From: Dasypus novemcinctus
Taxonomy: Eukaryota; Chordata; Mammalia; Cingulata; Dasypodidae
Direction: 5' to 3'
NCBI RefSeq assembly: GCF_030445035.2
Contig: NC_080678.1
Location: forward strand, 118,425,947-118,489,946
DNA length: 64,000 nt
Shown here: positions 25,301-37,300 of the stretch, one piece after another
Position numbering within the stretch: position 1 is the stretch's first letter
Layout of the letters: each line of letters opens with the position of its first letter
Position numbers and translations under genes: made by a program
The notes under the pieces: model-generated
Databases searched by the model: none
Seen by the model: the letters and a program-made list of their open reading frames with translations, nothing else
What the model was told of the DNA's origin: nothing

Positions 25301-28300
25301 GACATGCCTGCACAGGTCCCTAAGGGGTCAGGGACAAGGCCAGCCCATCCTCCCTGGCGGGGAACAGCCCATGACGGTGGGTGCGCAATCACGAGGAGGA
25401 GGTCTTCTGGGGACACACGTGGCAGCTGGAACCAATGAACTAAAGCAGAAATTCAAATGCCACATAAAAGAAGAAACACCTTTCTGGAGGCATCACAGAG
25501 CTGTTGAGGCAACCAGGATTTGAGATGCAAGATCCTGGGGAGAAGGGAACCCCGAAACAGTAAGCCTCCCTCCGACAGAGCATTTGCAGTTTTTGGAGTA
25601 AAAGCGAGAGGCAAAGAAGCCAGCAGAGCTGTTGGCAACCACCAAACAGGTGAGACGAAATATAGTTTAGGACTGCCAAGGCAGCCAGGGCTTGAGGGGT
25701 CAGGATTCCAGAGAGAAGGGAGAGGCAAAGAACTAAGCCTGATATTCACCCGTTTTTCCTTAAAGTCATTTGCCAAACTCCTAAGCAGAGAAAAGAAGCT
25801 GAGAGTTTAAGAAAGTCACTAAATTGCAGAACTGAGGTCCCTGCAGTCTCATGGTGCTGAGGAGACAGAGTCAGGGAGTCAAGGACAGCTAGCAAGGAGG
25901 GGCCTAAATGACACCCCAGGCTCAGACAGGACCACTGAAGGGCCACGCCTAGATTTCAGGATGAACCTCCAACTGCACAAAAGCTGCAGCTCAGCCTCAG
26001 GTCCGTTCAGAGCCTGCCTGCAGCAAGGTGACCCGCCACCGCTCTGGAGGACAGGGCCCCAACAATTTCCTAACTGCTGACATTTCAACCAAAGATGACC
26101 AGGTATTCCAGGAGAAAAAAGAAAGACAATAGGAGACTCACAGATAACCAGGAAGAATGATGACCCAGTCTTTAAAATTAATGTGATTGATACGTTTAAG
26201 AAAACAGATAACAAGAAGGAAAATTTCACCAGGGAATTAAAATCTACTAATGATGAAGCAAATGAAAACGCTAGAATTAAAAGATGCAATTTATGAAATT
26301 AAGAACATACTGGACACGACAGAAGAGGAGATTAAGGAACTAGGGAAAAAGGCCGGTAGAAAACATCCATACTGGAGCATAGAGAGAAGAAAAGAGACAG
26401 AAAATAGAGAAAAAAACATGTCAAAGATAAACGGGCATGGTCAAAAGCACAAAGGAACAGGAGTAGAGCAGAAAGGTAGGTAGTGGTTGAAGAACCACGA
26501 TTTTATTTTATTTTTTTTAATGGTGGAAATAATTGAAAAGCCTAAAACCTAGGGCCATTCTAACAAATAACCAACAATTATTTGAGTGACATTCTGCCAG
26601 GCACTGTCAGGGAGACCAACCTAGATCCTCATGACGTGGAATAAGGAAGCTCTGATGCTTATGAATGTGGGAAAGCACTGACGAAAACAGTAAATATTAA
26701 AAAGGGTATTAAACTGCACACACATGTATATATGTAGTTATGTATGTATGGACAAGTGTGTTTAATACAGTACAATAACTATGCAAAAAAAAAAAAAAAA
26801 AACCTATGGAAAAAAGACACCGCAGTAAGATACACCAAAATATTACAGATTTAAAAACAAAAAGAAACGATGGCCAGAATTTTCCAAAACTGACCAAAGT
26901 GTCAAGCTACAGTATTCAAGAAAGTGTTAAAAACTCCCCAAGCAGGATAATCGTAAAGAAAACTGAAGACAAATCTTAAAAGCAATGGGGGGTTGGGGAG
27001 CAAAATATTACCTTCAACAATAGGGGTATGAAAAATGACTTCTCTCCAGAAACCAGAAACAGCAGGCTCTTCAAAACCATATTCAGGTCCTAATGCCCAG
27101 AACTTGTTACTATTACCTTACATGGCAAAAGAGGTGATGCAGTTAAGGATAGCAAGAGGAGGAGCTTACCTGGGTGAGCCCTAAATGCAATCACGGGTGT
27201 CCTTGTAAGCGGCAGATACACATGGCAGAGAAGATGGAGCAGAGGGAGAAAGATGCGGGTGCTGTGGTCACAGGCCACGGAAGGCCAGCTGCCACCAGAC
27301 CTGGAAGAGGCAAGGAAGGACCCGCCCCAGAGCCTCAGAGGGAGCCTGACTCTCCTAACATCGGATTTCAGTCCAGAGATGCTGCGTAGGACTTCTGGCC
27401 TCTGGGCTCTGAGAAAAGTGCGTATTGTTTTCAGCCACGTGGTTTGTGGTAATTTTGTTATGATGGCCCAAGGGCAATGAATGTATCATGAAAGCCAGGA
27501 GACAGTCAATAATACCTTTAAACTGATTAAACAAAACACCTGTCCATCTAAAACTCTATACTATCCCCAGTGAAAATCATCTTCAGAAATGATGGCGAAA
27601 CAGACATTTTCAGACAAACTGAGAGACTTCATCAACAACAAACCTGTTCTACAAGACATACTGAAGGGAGGTGTTCAGCAGAAAGAAAACAAAATCAGAA
27701 GTAAACACATAACTGCAAGAAGGAATGAAGGGGGAAACGGACTTGGCCCAGTGGTTAGGGTGTCCGTCTACCATATGGGAGGTCCGCGGTTCAAACCCCG
27801 GGCCTCCTTGACCTGTGTGGAGCTGGCCCATGAGCAGCGCTGATGCGCGCAAGGAGTGCCGTGCCACGCAGGGGTGTCCCCCGCGTAGGGGAGCCCCACA
27901 CGCAAGGAGTGCACCCGTAAGGAGAGCCACCCAGCACGAAAGAAAGCGCAGCCTGCCCAGGAATGGCGCCGCACACACTTCCCATGCTGCTAACGACAAC
28001 AGAAACGGACAAAGAAACAAGACGCAGCAAAAAGACATAGGGAACAGACAACCGGGGGAGGGGGGGAATTAAATAAATAAATAAATCTTTTAAAAAAAAG
28101 AAGGAATGAAGGGTAATGGAAAGAGTAAGTATAAGTGAACAGTTGGCCGGCAAATCAATAATACTCTCTTGTGTTTAAAGTATACATAGAATTATAATGT
28201 GAATACAAAAGGTGGGAAGGAGGTAAATGAAATTACAGTATTCTGATGATCTAGAATCTTTCCTTATAACTTATATCAGTAGTAAGTCAGCGATGCATGT

Positions 28301-31300
28301 TGTGTAGTCTACTGTAACCCCACAAAGGAATAAAATGAAAATGAATAACTTTAAAAACTAAGAGATGAGGAAAAGGGTGGGATGAAATAGCAAACATACT
28401 TGATTAATACAAAAAAAAAAAACCCAAGAAGGAAAAAGAGGCAAGAAAAATAGAAAACAAATAGACAATAAATGTAAATCCAAATGTATCAGTAATTACA
28501 TTTCATGTAATGGATGAAATACTCTTATTGAGTGACCAGAACAATTACATGTATGTTCAGGCTGTGAAAACTCTCTATGTTGTTCATGTCTCAGTAAATG
28601 TTGTGCCCTTTTCTGTACATATATTTCAGTAGAATTTTTTAAAAAGACATATGGTCACAGTGGATTAAAAAAAAAAATCCATATGCTACTTGTAAGAGAT
28701 ATTTAAATATGAAAAGACAGGAAGAATTCAAAGTAAAAGGATGGGAAAAGATGACCCAGAAGAAAACTCGTAGAACTGAATCAGACAAAATAGATTTCAA
28801 TGCAAGAAACATGACAGACCTAAAGACATTTCACAATGATAAAAGGGTCAATTTACCAGAAAGATATGTATTAATTTAAAATGTACTTAATGACAATTTC
28901 AAAAATTGTCATGCAAAATTGAAGGACTAAAAGGAAGATTTGACAAATGGCTGTTTTTCAAAGATATATACATATCTAGGACATACCCCAAATACACTGG
29001 AGACGGTGCCTGCGAGAGGGAAGAAGGGGACAGGGGACAGCAGGCAGCGAGGAATGAAGGAAAACCCAAACGAGGGAGAAGCGTAGCCCTAGCCCTAACT
29101 GAGGCGCTGGCAAACTTTTCCTGTGAAGGGCACGGGAGTATGCATTTCAGACCAATGGCAAAGCTGAGCGAGACTGGGGTAACAGTCCCTTTCACATTTT
29201 ATATTTAAAAACATAAAAACCACCCTTAGCTCGCAGGCGCAGAAAAACAGGCAGGCAGACCAGGCCCCCGGGCTCTAGTCTTAACGGAGAGTAATGGGGA
29301 GCCCGGGACCCAGGGTGTGGGTAACTCCACTCTCTGAGCCCCAGGCCTCCATTTTAAACACAGAGGAGAAGGGACAGGAAAGGGAGGGAAGAAGGAAGCC
29401 ACCCCCCCTTCTGTTCCCAGTGGCCCCTGCCCGCCCTTCCCCTGCACGCCGTGCCTGCCCTGCGCCATGCCCGCCATGCCCCGTGCCCGTCCTGCCCCTG
29501 CCCGCCCTGCACCGTGCCCGCCCTGCCTGGCTGGCACACATCCTAGGGCTACAGGCCAAAACCAGAGCAGCCTTGGGAAGGGCCTGCTTTACAGGACAAA
29601 TGCACCCTCCCCTCGAGGCCGTCTGCCAGGGTCCACCTGACCTTCCCTGATACTTGACACCAAGGACCTGCGGAGATGGGTGGCCCTGGGTCACCACCAA
29701 GCAGCCTGAAACGCAGCCATTCTGGAAGCAACGTCCCTGAGCAAAGACTGCTTTCGGCCTCCCCACTGCCCATCTTTGTCTCTCCCTTACTAACAGGGTT
29801 TCCTGTAACGTTGAGGCCACAATGCACCCAGCCAAATCCCTCTTTCCCCATGTCCCTGGCAGATGAGAGTGGTCAGTGAGATACAAGTGGAAGCCACAGC
29901 ATGGGGCTGTGATTTAAAGAGAGTTGTCAGGCAGAGGTCCAGCCTCCTTCCTGCCACCTGAAACAAAGACATGATGGCTAGAGCTGCAAGGACACACATG
30001 GTGACCACAGGGAAGCCCCAAGACCAGAGCCACATACTATGGGTGGCAAGCAAAATGATCATAGACTCTGAAAACTGCAGTGCCACCCAACCAACCCAGA
30101 TGCCTGCCACCAGCCTTCTTGCATTTGAAAGAAAAATAGACCCTGTATTGCTTAAGCCACTGTCTTGAGGCTTAAGTGATACACCTCAACCCAAATCCTG
30201 AGAGTCCACTGGAAAACCAAGTTTAGCCACTTGCCTTCAAAGAGTGGAATGGAGTCATTGGAAAAGGCGTCCAAGGCCAGGAGATCCCTCCCTTCTTTGG
30301 ACCCACTGCGCTTGTGCTTATGTTTCCTTCGAAAGAAGGACCTGCGTGCGGCGGCCGACAGCGTCTTTGCAGCGTTGTTATCATCTTTGACTTCGGACAT
30401 GCTGAGCCTCCTGGAGAATTCTTGGTCCATCCTGTGGCCGCAGAGAATGGCAGTGCTGGGCAAGGCCGCCGGGACCATCTCCCTGCCCACACTGCTTGGT
30501 GAGGAAGGCAAGAGCCGACACAGGACCAGGGCCTCTTCCAGGGCTCCCCTTTGCAGGTTTCATAGCTACTTCGCCCAGCCCACCACCGAGGACCCCTTCA
30601 CCCACCTTTGCAGGGGGTTGCACAAACACCAGTGCTAGGGGCCAGCTCTTAGGAATTTCTACCACTTTCTACTCGGATCAGTGTCAAAGGAACTGCCACG
30701 AAAGCCCTCGCTTAATAGCATTTTCTTGAGCCTGTTTTCCTTTTTTTTTTAGGAGGTACCAGGGATTGAACCTGGGACCTTGTACATGGGAAGCAGGTGC
30801 TCAAACCTCTATGCTACAGCTGCTCCCCAGATTAACAGCATTTAAAGTTATGCTTCCTGAGTCACCACTGTCTCTCTGCACAATTCTGATTTATGCCAGG
30901 GGCAGTTCCTTAGATAATTGATCTTGGCCAATCAGAGGTGGGAACGAGCAGCTTAGCCCTCCCCGCAGCCCCGGCCCCTGCCCTTCATCCCTGGGACAGC
31001 TCCGTGGCTGGCGGCCCACTCTGCCCCTGCCCAAACCCCCAGCCCGGGGCTGGAGAAGACATACACATATTTGCTGGGAATCTGCCCGCGCTGGATCTTC
31101 TGGGCGTTCTCGTCCAGCTGCCAGGCCATCCAGTAGCCAAACGTGCCCTGGGGCAAGGTGTCATCAATATAGAGGATGTCATCCTTCTTAAAGCTCAGCT
31201 CATGCTCCACCTCTGCCAGCCGGTCGTACAGGGCCCTGGGTGGATTGAGGATGCGATCAGGGGGAGCTGCACCCTGAAGGAGCCACCCCCCAAGACTGCT

Positions 31301-34300
31301 CTCCTGCACTGTGCTTCCCCCAGACCAAAAAGTCATTCCAGAAACTGGAGCTGGGTCTTCCCACTCTGCAGCGGCTCCCTGAAGGCGGGCACCCGTGCTC
31401 TGCACAGGAGGACGAAGGTGGTGCCTTCCCCTAGGACTAGGGCAGCACCGTCTCCTTCAGACTGAGAACTTCTGGCCAAGACCTGAGGCCCTGCCCTCCC
31501 CTTCCAAATGGGTCTTCTTGCATGCCTTCCCTCCTGAAGGCAAGGGCCACGGTTCCTACAGACTGGAGACCCCGCAAGATGGAAATAGGCCATGGAGACA
31601 GGGAAATGCACCACATGGTACTTCAGGATCAGTGGTTCTTAATTTTGGGGGGGTCTCAGATCTGAGGGATCATGAAGAAAGCTAAAAGTCCCTCCCAGGA
31701 AATGCTTAATCCTGTGCCTGCACCCACACCATGTCACAAGGCACCCCAACGTCCACATGCACACTGCTGGGCAAGACGGGAAGGGGAGGAGGGCAGACCA
31801 GAGGGAAAGGGGGATCTGTGGCCTCCAAATCCCCCCAGGCCCTAAGCCCCAAATAAGGAAGCCCACCTGCTCCTCAAAGCCCGCAAGGGTGTTTCGAAGT
31901 CACAAGCACCGTGCTGTGACTTGCAGATCAGGGGGTCAAGTAACAGCTACCACGGCCCTACCCTTAGGAGGCAGGAAGCACAGGGGCACTGACGAGGAAA
32001 GGAGCGCCACTGGAGGCCCCTCCCCTGGCCCCGACCCCCCAGGCCCGGCACCTGATGTAGAAGCTGTCGCCAGGCAGGCCCTTGATCCTGGTGAACTCCT
32101 CGGGCCGGTACTGCACCTTCAGGCGGACGCTGTCCTTGGGCTTCAGCATCTCCACGTAGACCTCCTCCACCGTCTTGCTCCGGACGTCCAGGGAGCCGTA
32201 CTGCCCGGGGACGAGGGGGGTTGGGGTCAGAAGGGCAGAAACCAGGGGGCGGCCTGGATAGCCAGGAGAGGCCAGTGTGGCGAAGAGGCAGAGAACCGAC
32301 ATCCCCCTACCTGGGAGCCCCCCTGCCTCCCCTCTGGAGGAAGGGCTGAATCCTTGGGGTCTCCCCCAGTGCCCAGGAAAAGCCACGTTCGAGTCCTCGT
32401 GCAAGTATGAGATATTTGAAATACAGCACTCCCTCTCGTTGCACTTGAACCTTTAAATATCTATGCACCAACTCTTCATCAAAAGGGGACCCTGTGCAGG
32501 GGAGGTACAACTCTCCCCGTCAAATCTGAGGCTGCTGCGCACAAGAGCAGAGCATCTTCTCCTGGACCCCCGCAGCCAGGCTGGGGGGCTCTGCCCACAG
32601 CTTCTCAGAGGCCTGCCCGGCTTCCCAGGGGTCTACCCAGAGGGTCTATGCAGCACCCTGAGTTTATGAGGGTTTAAAATAAAATCACCCAGGAGTCACC
32701 CGGCATCAAGTCTGCGCTGTCTGTCCCCGGGGCCATCTGAGACAGACCCCCAGGGTGCAGCTAAGGACTCACCTCGAGGAGGAGGTCCCCTGGCACGAGG
32801 CCGTCGGGACCCCTGGCAGGGCTGTCATCCTCCACCTCGGCCACAAACACCCCGTGCAGGTTCCCGCCACATAAGTGCACCCCGAGCTCCAGCTGAGACT
32901 TTTTGATGAAGATGACTCGCGGCTCTGGGGTCTTCTTGTTGGCATCTCCCACCATCCTTTCGGGAAGAAAAACGAAGTTGCTCGATCACGCACAGACGGG
33001 GAGGCGGGCACGGGCAAGTCAGAACTGCGGCTGATCCGGACCCGGGCTCTACTTGCCTCATGGTCTCCCGCCTCCCCCTGCCGCCCTCCTGCAGCCTTTC
33101 AACTGCGCCACTGAGCCTGTGCCCAGGACCACCGCCCTCTAAAGCAGGAGCTCCCTGGGGGTGAAACTGCTCTGACGGCCCCAACCCAGAGCCTGATAAA
33201 CAAGTGAGGGATAAAAGGAAAAGAGAGAGGAGAGGTGGGGCAGAGAGGGAGTCAATGGGAAAATGAGAAAAAAGAAGGGGGGGAGGAAAAGAGCGGCTAT
33301 GGCATGCACCTCCCCGCCCCTACCAACACCAAAGACCCGGTGTGCGGCTGGGGTGGCTGGGGTGGCTGGCAGCTGGTGGGGACGCAGCAGCTGGGGGGTG
33401 GGGAGGGCTGGCAGCAGCCCCAGGCCCACGCGCTCAGAGGAAGAGCTGGGGCTCACAAGGACCCCCCGCCTGGCTGCCCGCACAAAGGGAGGGCTCCCAG
33501 CCCGTGCCGGCTGGCTGACCTGGAGCTGGGCGCGCTCTGCTTGCACGGGGGCGTGCCAGGGCCCTCGTTCTGCTCCATCAGGGGATCGATGGCAGAGGCG
33601 TGTTCCGGGGTGGTGGCACCGCTTCCCTGGAGCGCGGAGTGGGTGCTCGCAGGGTCCAGGTGGGAACTGGAGCGGGGAGGGGCAGGGAGAATGAGGGGCA
33701 GCCGCCCAGAGCCACACCCCTCCAGTGACAACGCGGGCCCTAAGGGGGAATGGGGTCCACGTGGGTCCTACCCTGAAGCCCAAGGAGATGCAGGTGCCTC
33801 TGAGCTTGGATGCGCGTGGCCGGTCACCTGCAGGAGGCGCCGGTCCACCTCTCCCCTACCCAGGGCCCACTATGTCCTCAACCCCGAGGTCCTCTCAGAC
33901 CACCTCTGGCCTGATGCCTGCGGCACCCTGGTGACACGTGAATTCTCTGTCCCTTTTCCTTGGCTCATGTCTCGACCCCCCACTAAGCTGCAACGTGCTA
34001 GGCTACTGGAACCCTGTCTCCCCCTTCTCTCACCTGCCCCACGGCCCACAGCCCGGGGTAAGACACAGGCAGGGGCGCAGGGTCTGCTCAGGACAGAGTG
34101 TGCCTGAGAATCCCGCCCTGGGCTTCAGCCTCTGGCTACCCAGTGCGACCCTGGCCCACAGTTAACTCGCCCAGTGTCAGGAGGAGACATGTCCCTTTAA
34201 ATGTCTCTCTCATCCAAAATCTAGGCTGGTCAACTCTCCTCCTCCCAGGAGCCGGAGGCCCAGGAGATGCAGCTGGTAGCCCTGCTCTCCAGCAGCTCGC

Positions 34301-37300
34301 CCGTCCCGCCCACTCCCCAGCCCACAGTCCAGGGCCTCCGGCCTCACCTGGAGCGTGAGTGGCTGCCCAGCTGGTGCATGTGTGGGTTGTACTGGGCCAG
34401 GATGGTGACAGTGTCGCACTGCTGCCCGATGATGAGCCGGGCCTGCTGCTCCGTGGCACTCCGCAGGTTTATGCCATTGAACTGGGGAGACACCCACAAA
34501 GGGCTGGGGACAGGATGTGGGGGGCGGGCTGGGCAACAGGGACATGGGGGGTGGGCTGGGGGATGGGCACATGGATGTGGGGGGAGAGCTGGGGGACAGG
34601 CACTTGGGGTGCAGGCTGGGGGATGGGGATGGGGACGTGGATGTGGGGTGCAGGCTGGAGGATGGGGATGGGGATGTGGGGGGTGGGCTGGCAGATGGGG
34701 AGGAGAGGAGGCCGAGGAGGAGAATGCTGCCACGAACATGCTACGGAGGGCAGCCCTCTCTCACCTCAAGTAACTGATCTCCGTACTCCAGGCCAGCCTG
34801 GTGGGCGATGCTTCCCCCGGTCACCTTGGAGACGTAGATCCCGCCCTTCTCACCACTCACGATGGAGATCCCCAGAGGTTCCAGGCCCTTGTGCACCTTG
34901 ACGTGGCGTGGCTCCTCCACGTAAGGCCTTGGAAGAGAGCCAGCAGTTTGGGGGACTCAGATCCAAAGAGTTCTGGGGAAGGGTCTGTGCTCAGGCATGC
35001 AACTGGGCTATGCAAAAGAGGCCAGGGAGCGCGGGTGCTCCTGGGGTGACACAGGCGGGTGGAGGAGTGGCTACCCCAACTCTCTCATGACAAATGATGC
35101 ACGTTCCTGCTACCTCGTGTAATGTGAACATGGCAGCAATGGACACCAAAGCACCCCATCCCAGAGACACGAGAACGGTCCGTGTGAACTATAAACACTG
35201 ATACGTGCAGGAGAAAACCCTGAGATTCTCCATGTGAGCCGAGCTGCCTAACACAGTATGCAATTTACAAACTCCAGCAGGGTCCCAAGAACCCCTTCCT
35301 GGGAAAAGAGATGGCTTCTGGGGTGACAGTCCCTTGAGGAAAGACAGTATAAAATATCAGTTTTTATATTTATTGGCTACCCAGGGTGATGCAAATTGAT
35401 CATGGCCCCCTTTAGACGGCTTGGGTTTGCAGCGGCAGTCGGCATGGAAGCCATGGAAAGACCATGCACTCGCTGCGCCCCCGGGGAGCCGCCCCCCACG
35501 CCCACAGGCACGGGGGAGAAGGACCTGGGCCCGGCAGCCACAGGCAGTCTCAGAAGAGGTCTGTGATGGTACGGATCGCAGGAGAGCTGAGATTACACCT
35601 CTGCCGGCACGGCCCTTCCCCCGGCGCCCTGCAGCGCTTCCCTCGGCCTCCCCAGCTCAGACCAGGCCTGGTCCGTGGCCAGGTCCTCTCCGTGACTCAA
35701 CCTGCATCCAAACGCAGACGGTTTAGAGGTGCAAGACCTCAGAGAGCAGCTGCCCCCAAGAGGAGGTGCTCCAGCCGGGGACGCCACAGTCCTCCCTTAA
35801 CACGCCACCCTCTGTGCCACTTCTAACCAGTACCCTTTCCTCAAAAGAGAAAAGGACAACTGTAAAATAACAGCCATTCAACAGAAGCCATGGAGCCGTC
35901 ACAACTGACCTATCGATCACAACAACTCCTCTGGAAAGACGAACAGGACACACTGGGAAACGAGAAGGCAGGTCCGTACAGCACAGTTCCACTTCCACAA
36001 ATGTGCACGTGCAAACTTACATGTATGCACATGCATGACGACATCTCCAGAAGGCCACCGACATGTTAACAAAGTGGACCTCTAAGTGAGGGCATGTGTG
36101 GTGATTTTGCTTGTTAATCTTCTGATTTTAATTTTTTAACATAAGCACAATTAATTTTTCTCAGGATAATGAGGTTGCATTTTTGTGAGCGGTTAAAACA
36201 CTATTTCCTTGAAATCTTGTTCATTTTTTTAAGGTTCCTTTTAAATAGGTTTATAAAGTATACTTCATGTGACAAGGAGCTTAGAGTAAGTAAAAGATGT
36301 GACTATGTATAACAAATAAATAATGAAACAGGAATAAAATACACAGACACACACATCACAAACAGGTAGCAGTTATCAAATCTCTGGTTGATGAGATTAG
36401 TTTTTTCCTTCTCTCAGGAAAAAAAGGATTATTTTAAATAAGTGTTCTCTACTCTGATGACTTGTGTTTTTGTCCAATTTTCTATGAGTAGTTATATGAT
36501 AGTATGCTTCAAAATCAGGGGTAAAAAGGATTTTTTTAGGAGGTACCAGAGACTGAACCCAGGACCTTACACATGGGAAGCAGGTGAGCTACATCCGCTC
36601 CCCAGGATTATTTTTCACACGTGTTGTCTGCTCTGGTTGCTCGTGTTTTCACATTTCTCTGATGAGGCCGTAAGCTCACGACACTTGTGTCCTTCCCAGT
36701 GGAGTCCCCAGCTCTCTGCACAGCACAGGGAGCGAAGGGATTACTGGACTGCGACACGACGAAACCCCCTCTACTTCTAAGGACGCACTGACTTCAGGGG
36801 AAGGTCTTGGTCTCGCAATGACCAGAGCCGGGGTCGAGAACCTCCAGCCCCGGCCCCACTCCTGCAGGCCGTGTCCCTGTGTGCACACATGGGAAATCCC
36901 CGTGGGTGAGGACCGGCCCTCCCCGTGGACTCACACTGTCCCCTAACGGGCCAGGCGCTGGTAAACGGGGACACACCCCTCTCCCAGGCTCTTGGGCTGT
37001 TTGACGAGGTCACGCTTTCGAGTCAAACACGAGATTTTCTTAACGGAGCCGCCCTCCCCGACCCTGCCGGCAAAGGTCACTTTTGAGGCTCACGGCTACA
37101 GAGGGTCTTCAGCTTTTTGGTCTCGCCTGGACAAGGGCAGCTGTGTTCTTTTTTACGTGATTAAATAAAGGCAAGTTCAAGTTTAATGAGATGGCCTAAA
37201 GACCCACACTCTGGACAGAACCTTCTAAATGTAAACACGATCCACCAAATCCCATTTGGAGGAACGACAGAGGGGGACGAGGTGTGTGTGGGCAGCGTGT

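Larger units (their letters stand above)
25430..28880 (+). mobile_element. LINE-1 5' half, interrupted by an LTR and a SINE
   Basis: Reads as an L1 in the sense orientation: 5'/ORF1-like part to about 27075, then after the LTR the inter-ORF stretch ('ctgagagacttcatcaacaacaaacctgtt' across 27618-27648), then an ORF2-start-like stretch (28660-28850, 'tcagacaaaatagatttcaa'). Interrupted by the MLT1-like LTR (~27078-27490) and the DAS SINE (27733-28097). All frames are broken. Opposite in orientation to DLG5. Confidence 0.65.

Noticed and set aside
27733..27830. Possible functional tRNA gene, because of intact A and B boxes
   Set aside because: It is the head of a DAS SINE with a long non-tRNA body, a tail and target-site duplication; no cloverleaf with a mature 3' end is present.
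34500..34720. Repeat array considered as a CRISPR-like array
   Set aside because: Units vary in length and sequence, there are no unique spacers, and the genome is a mammal's; it is a minisatellite.
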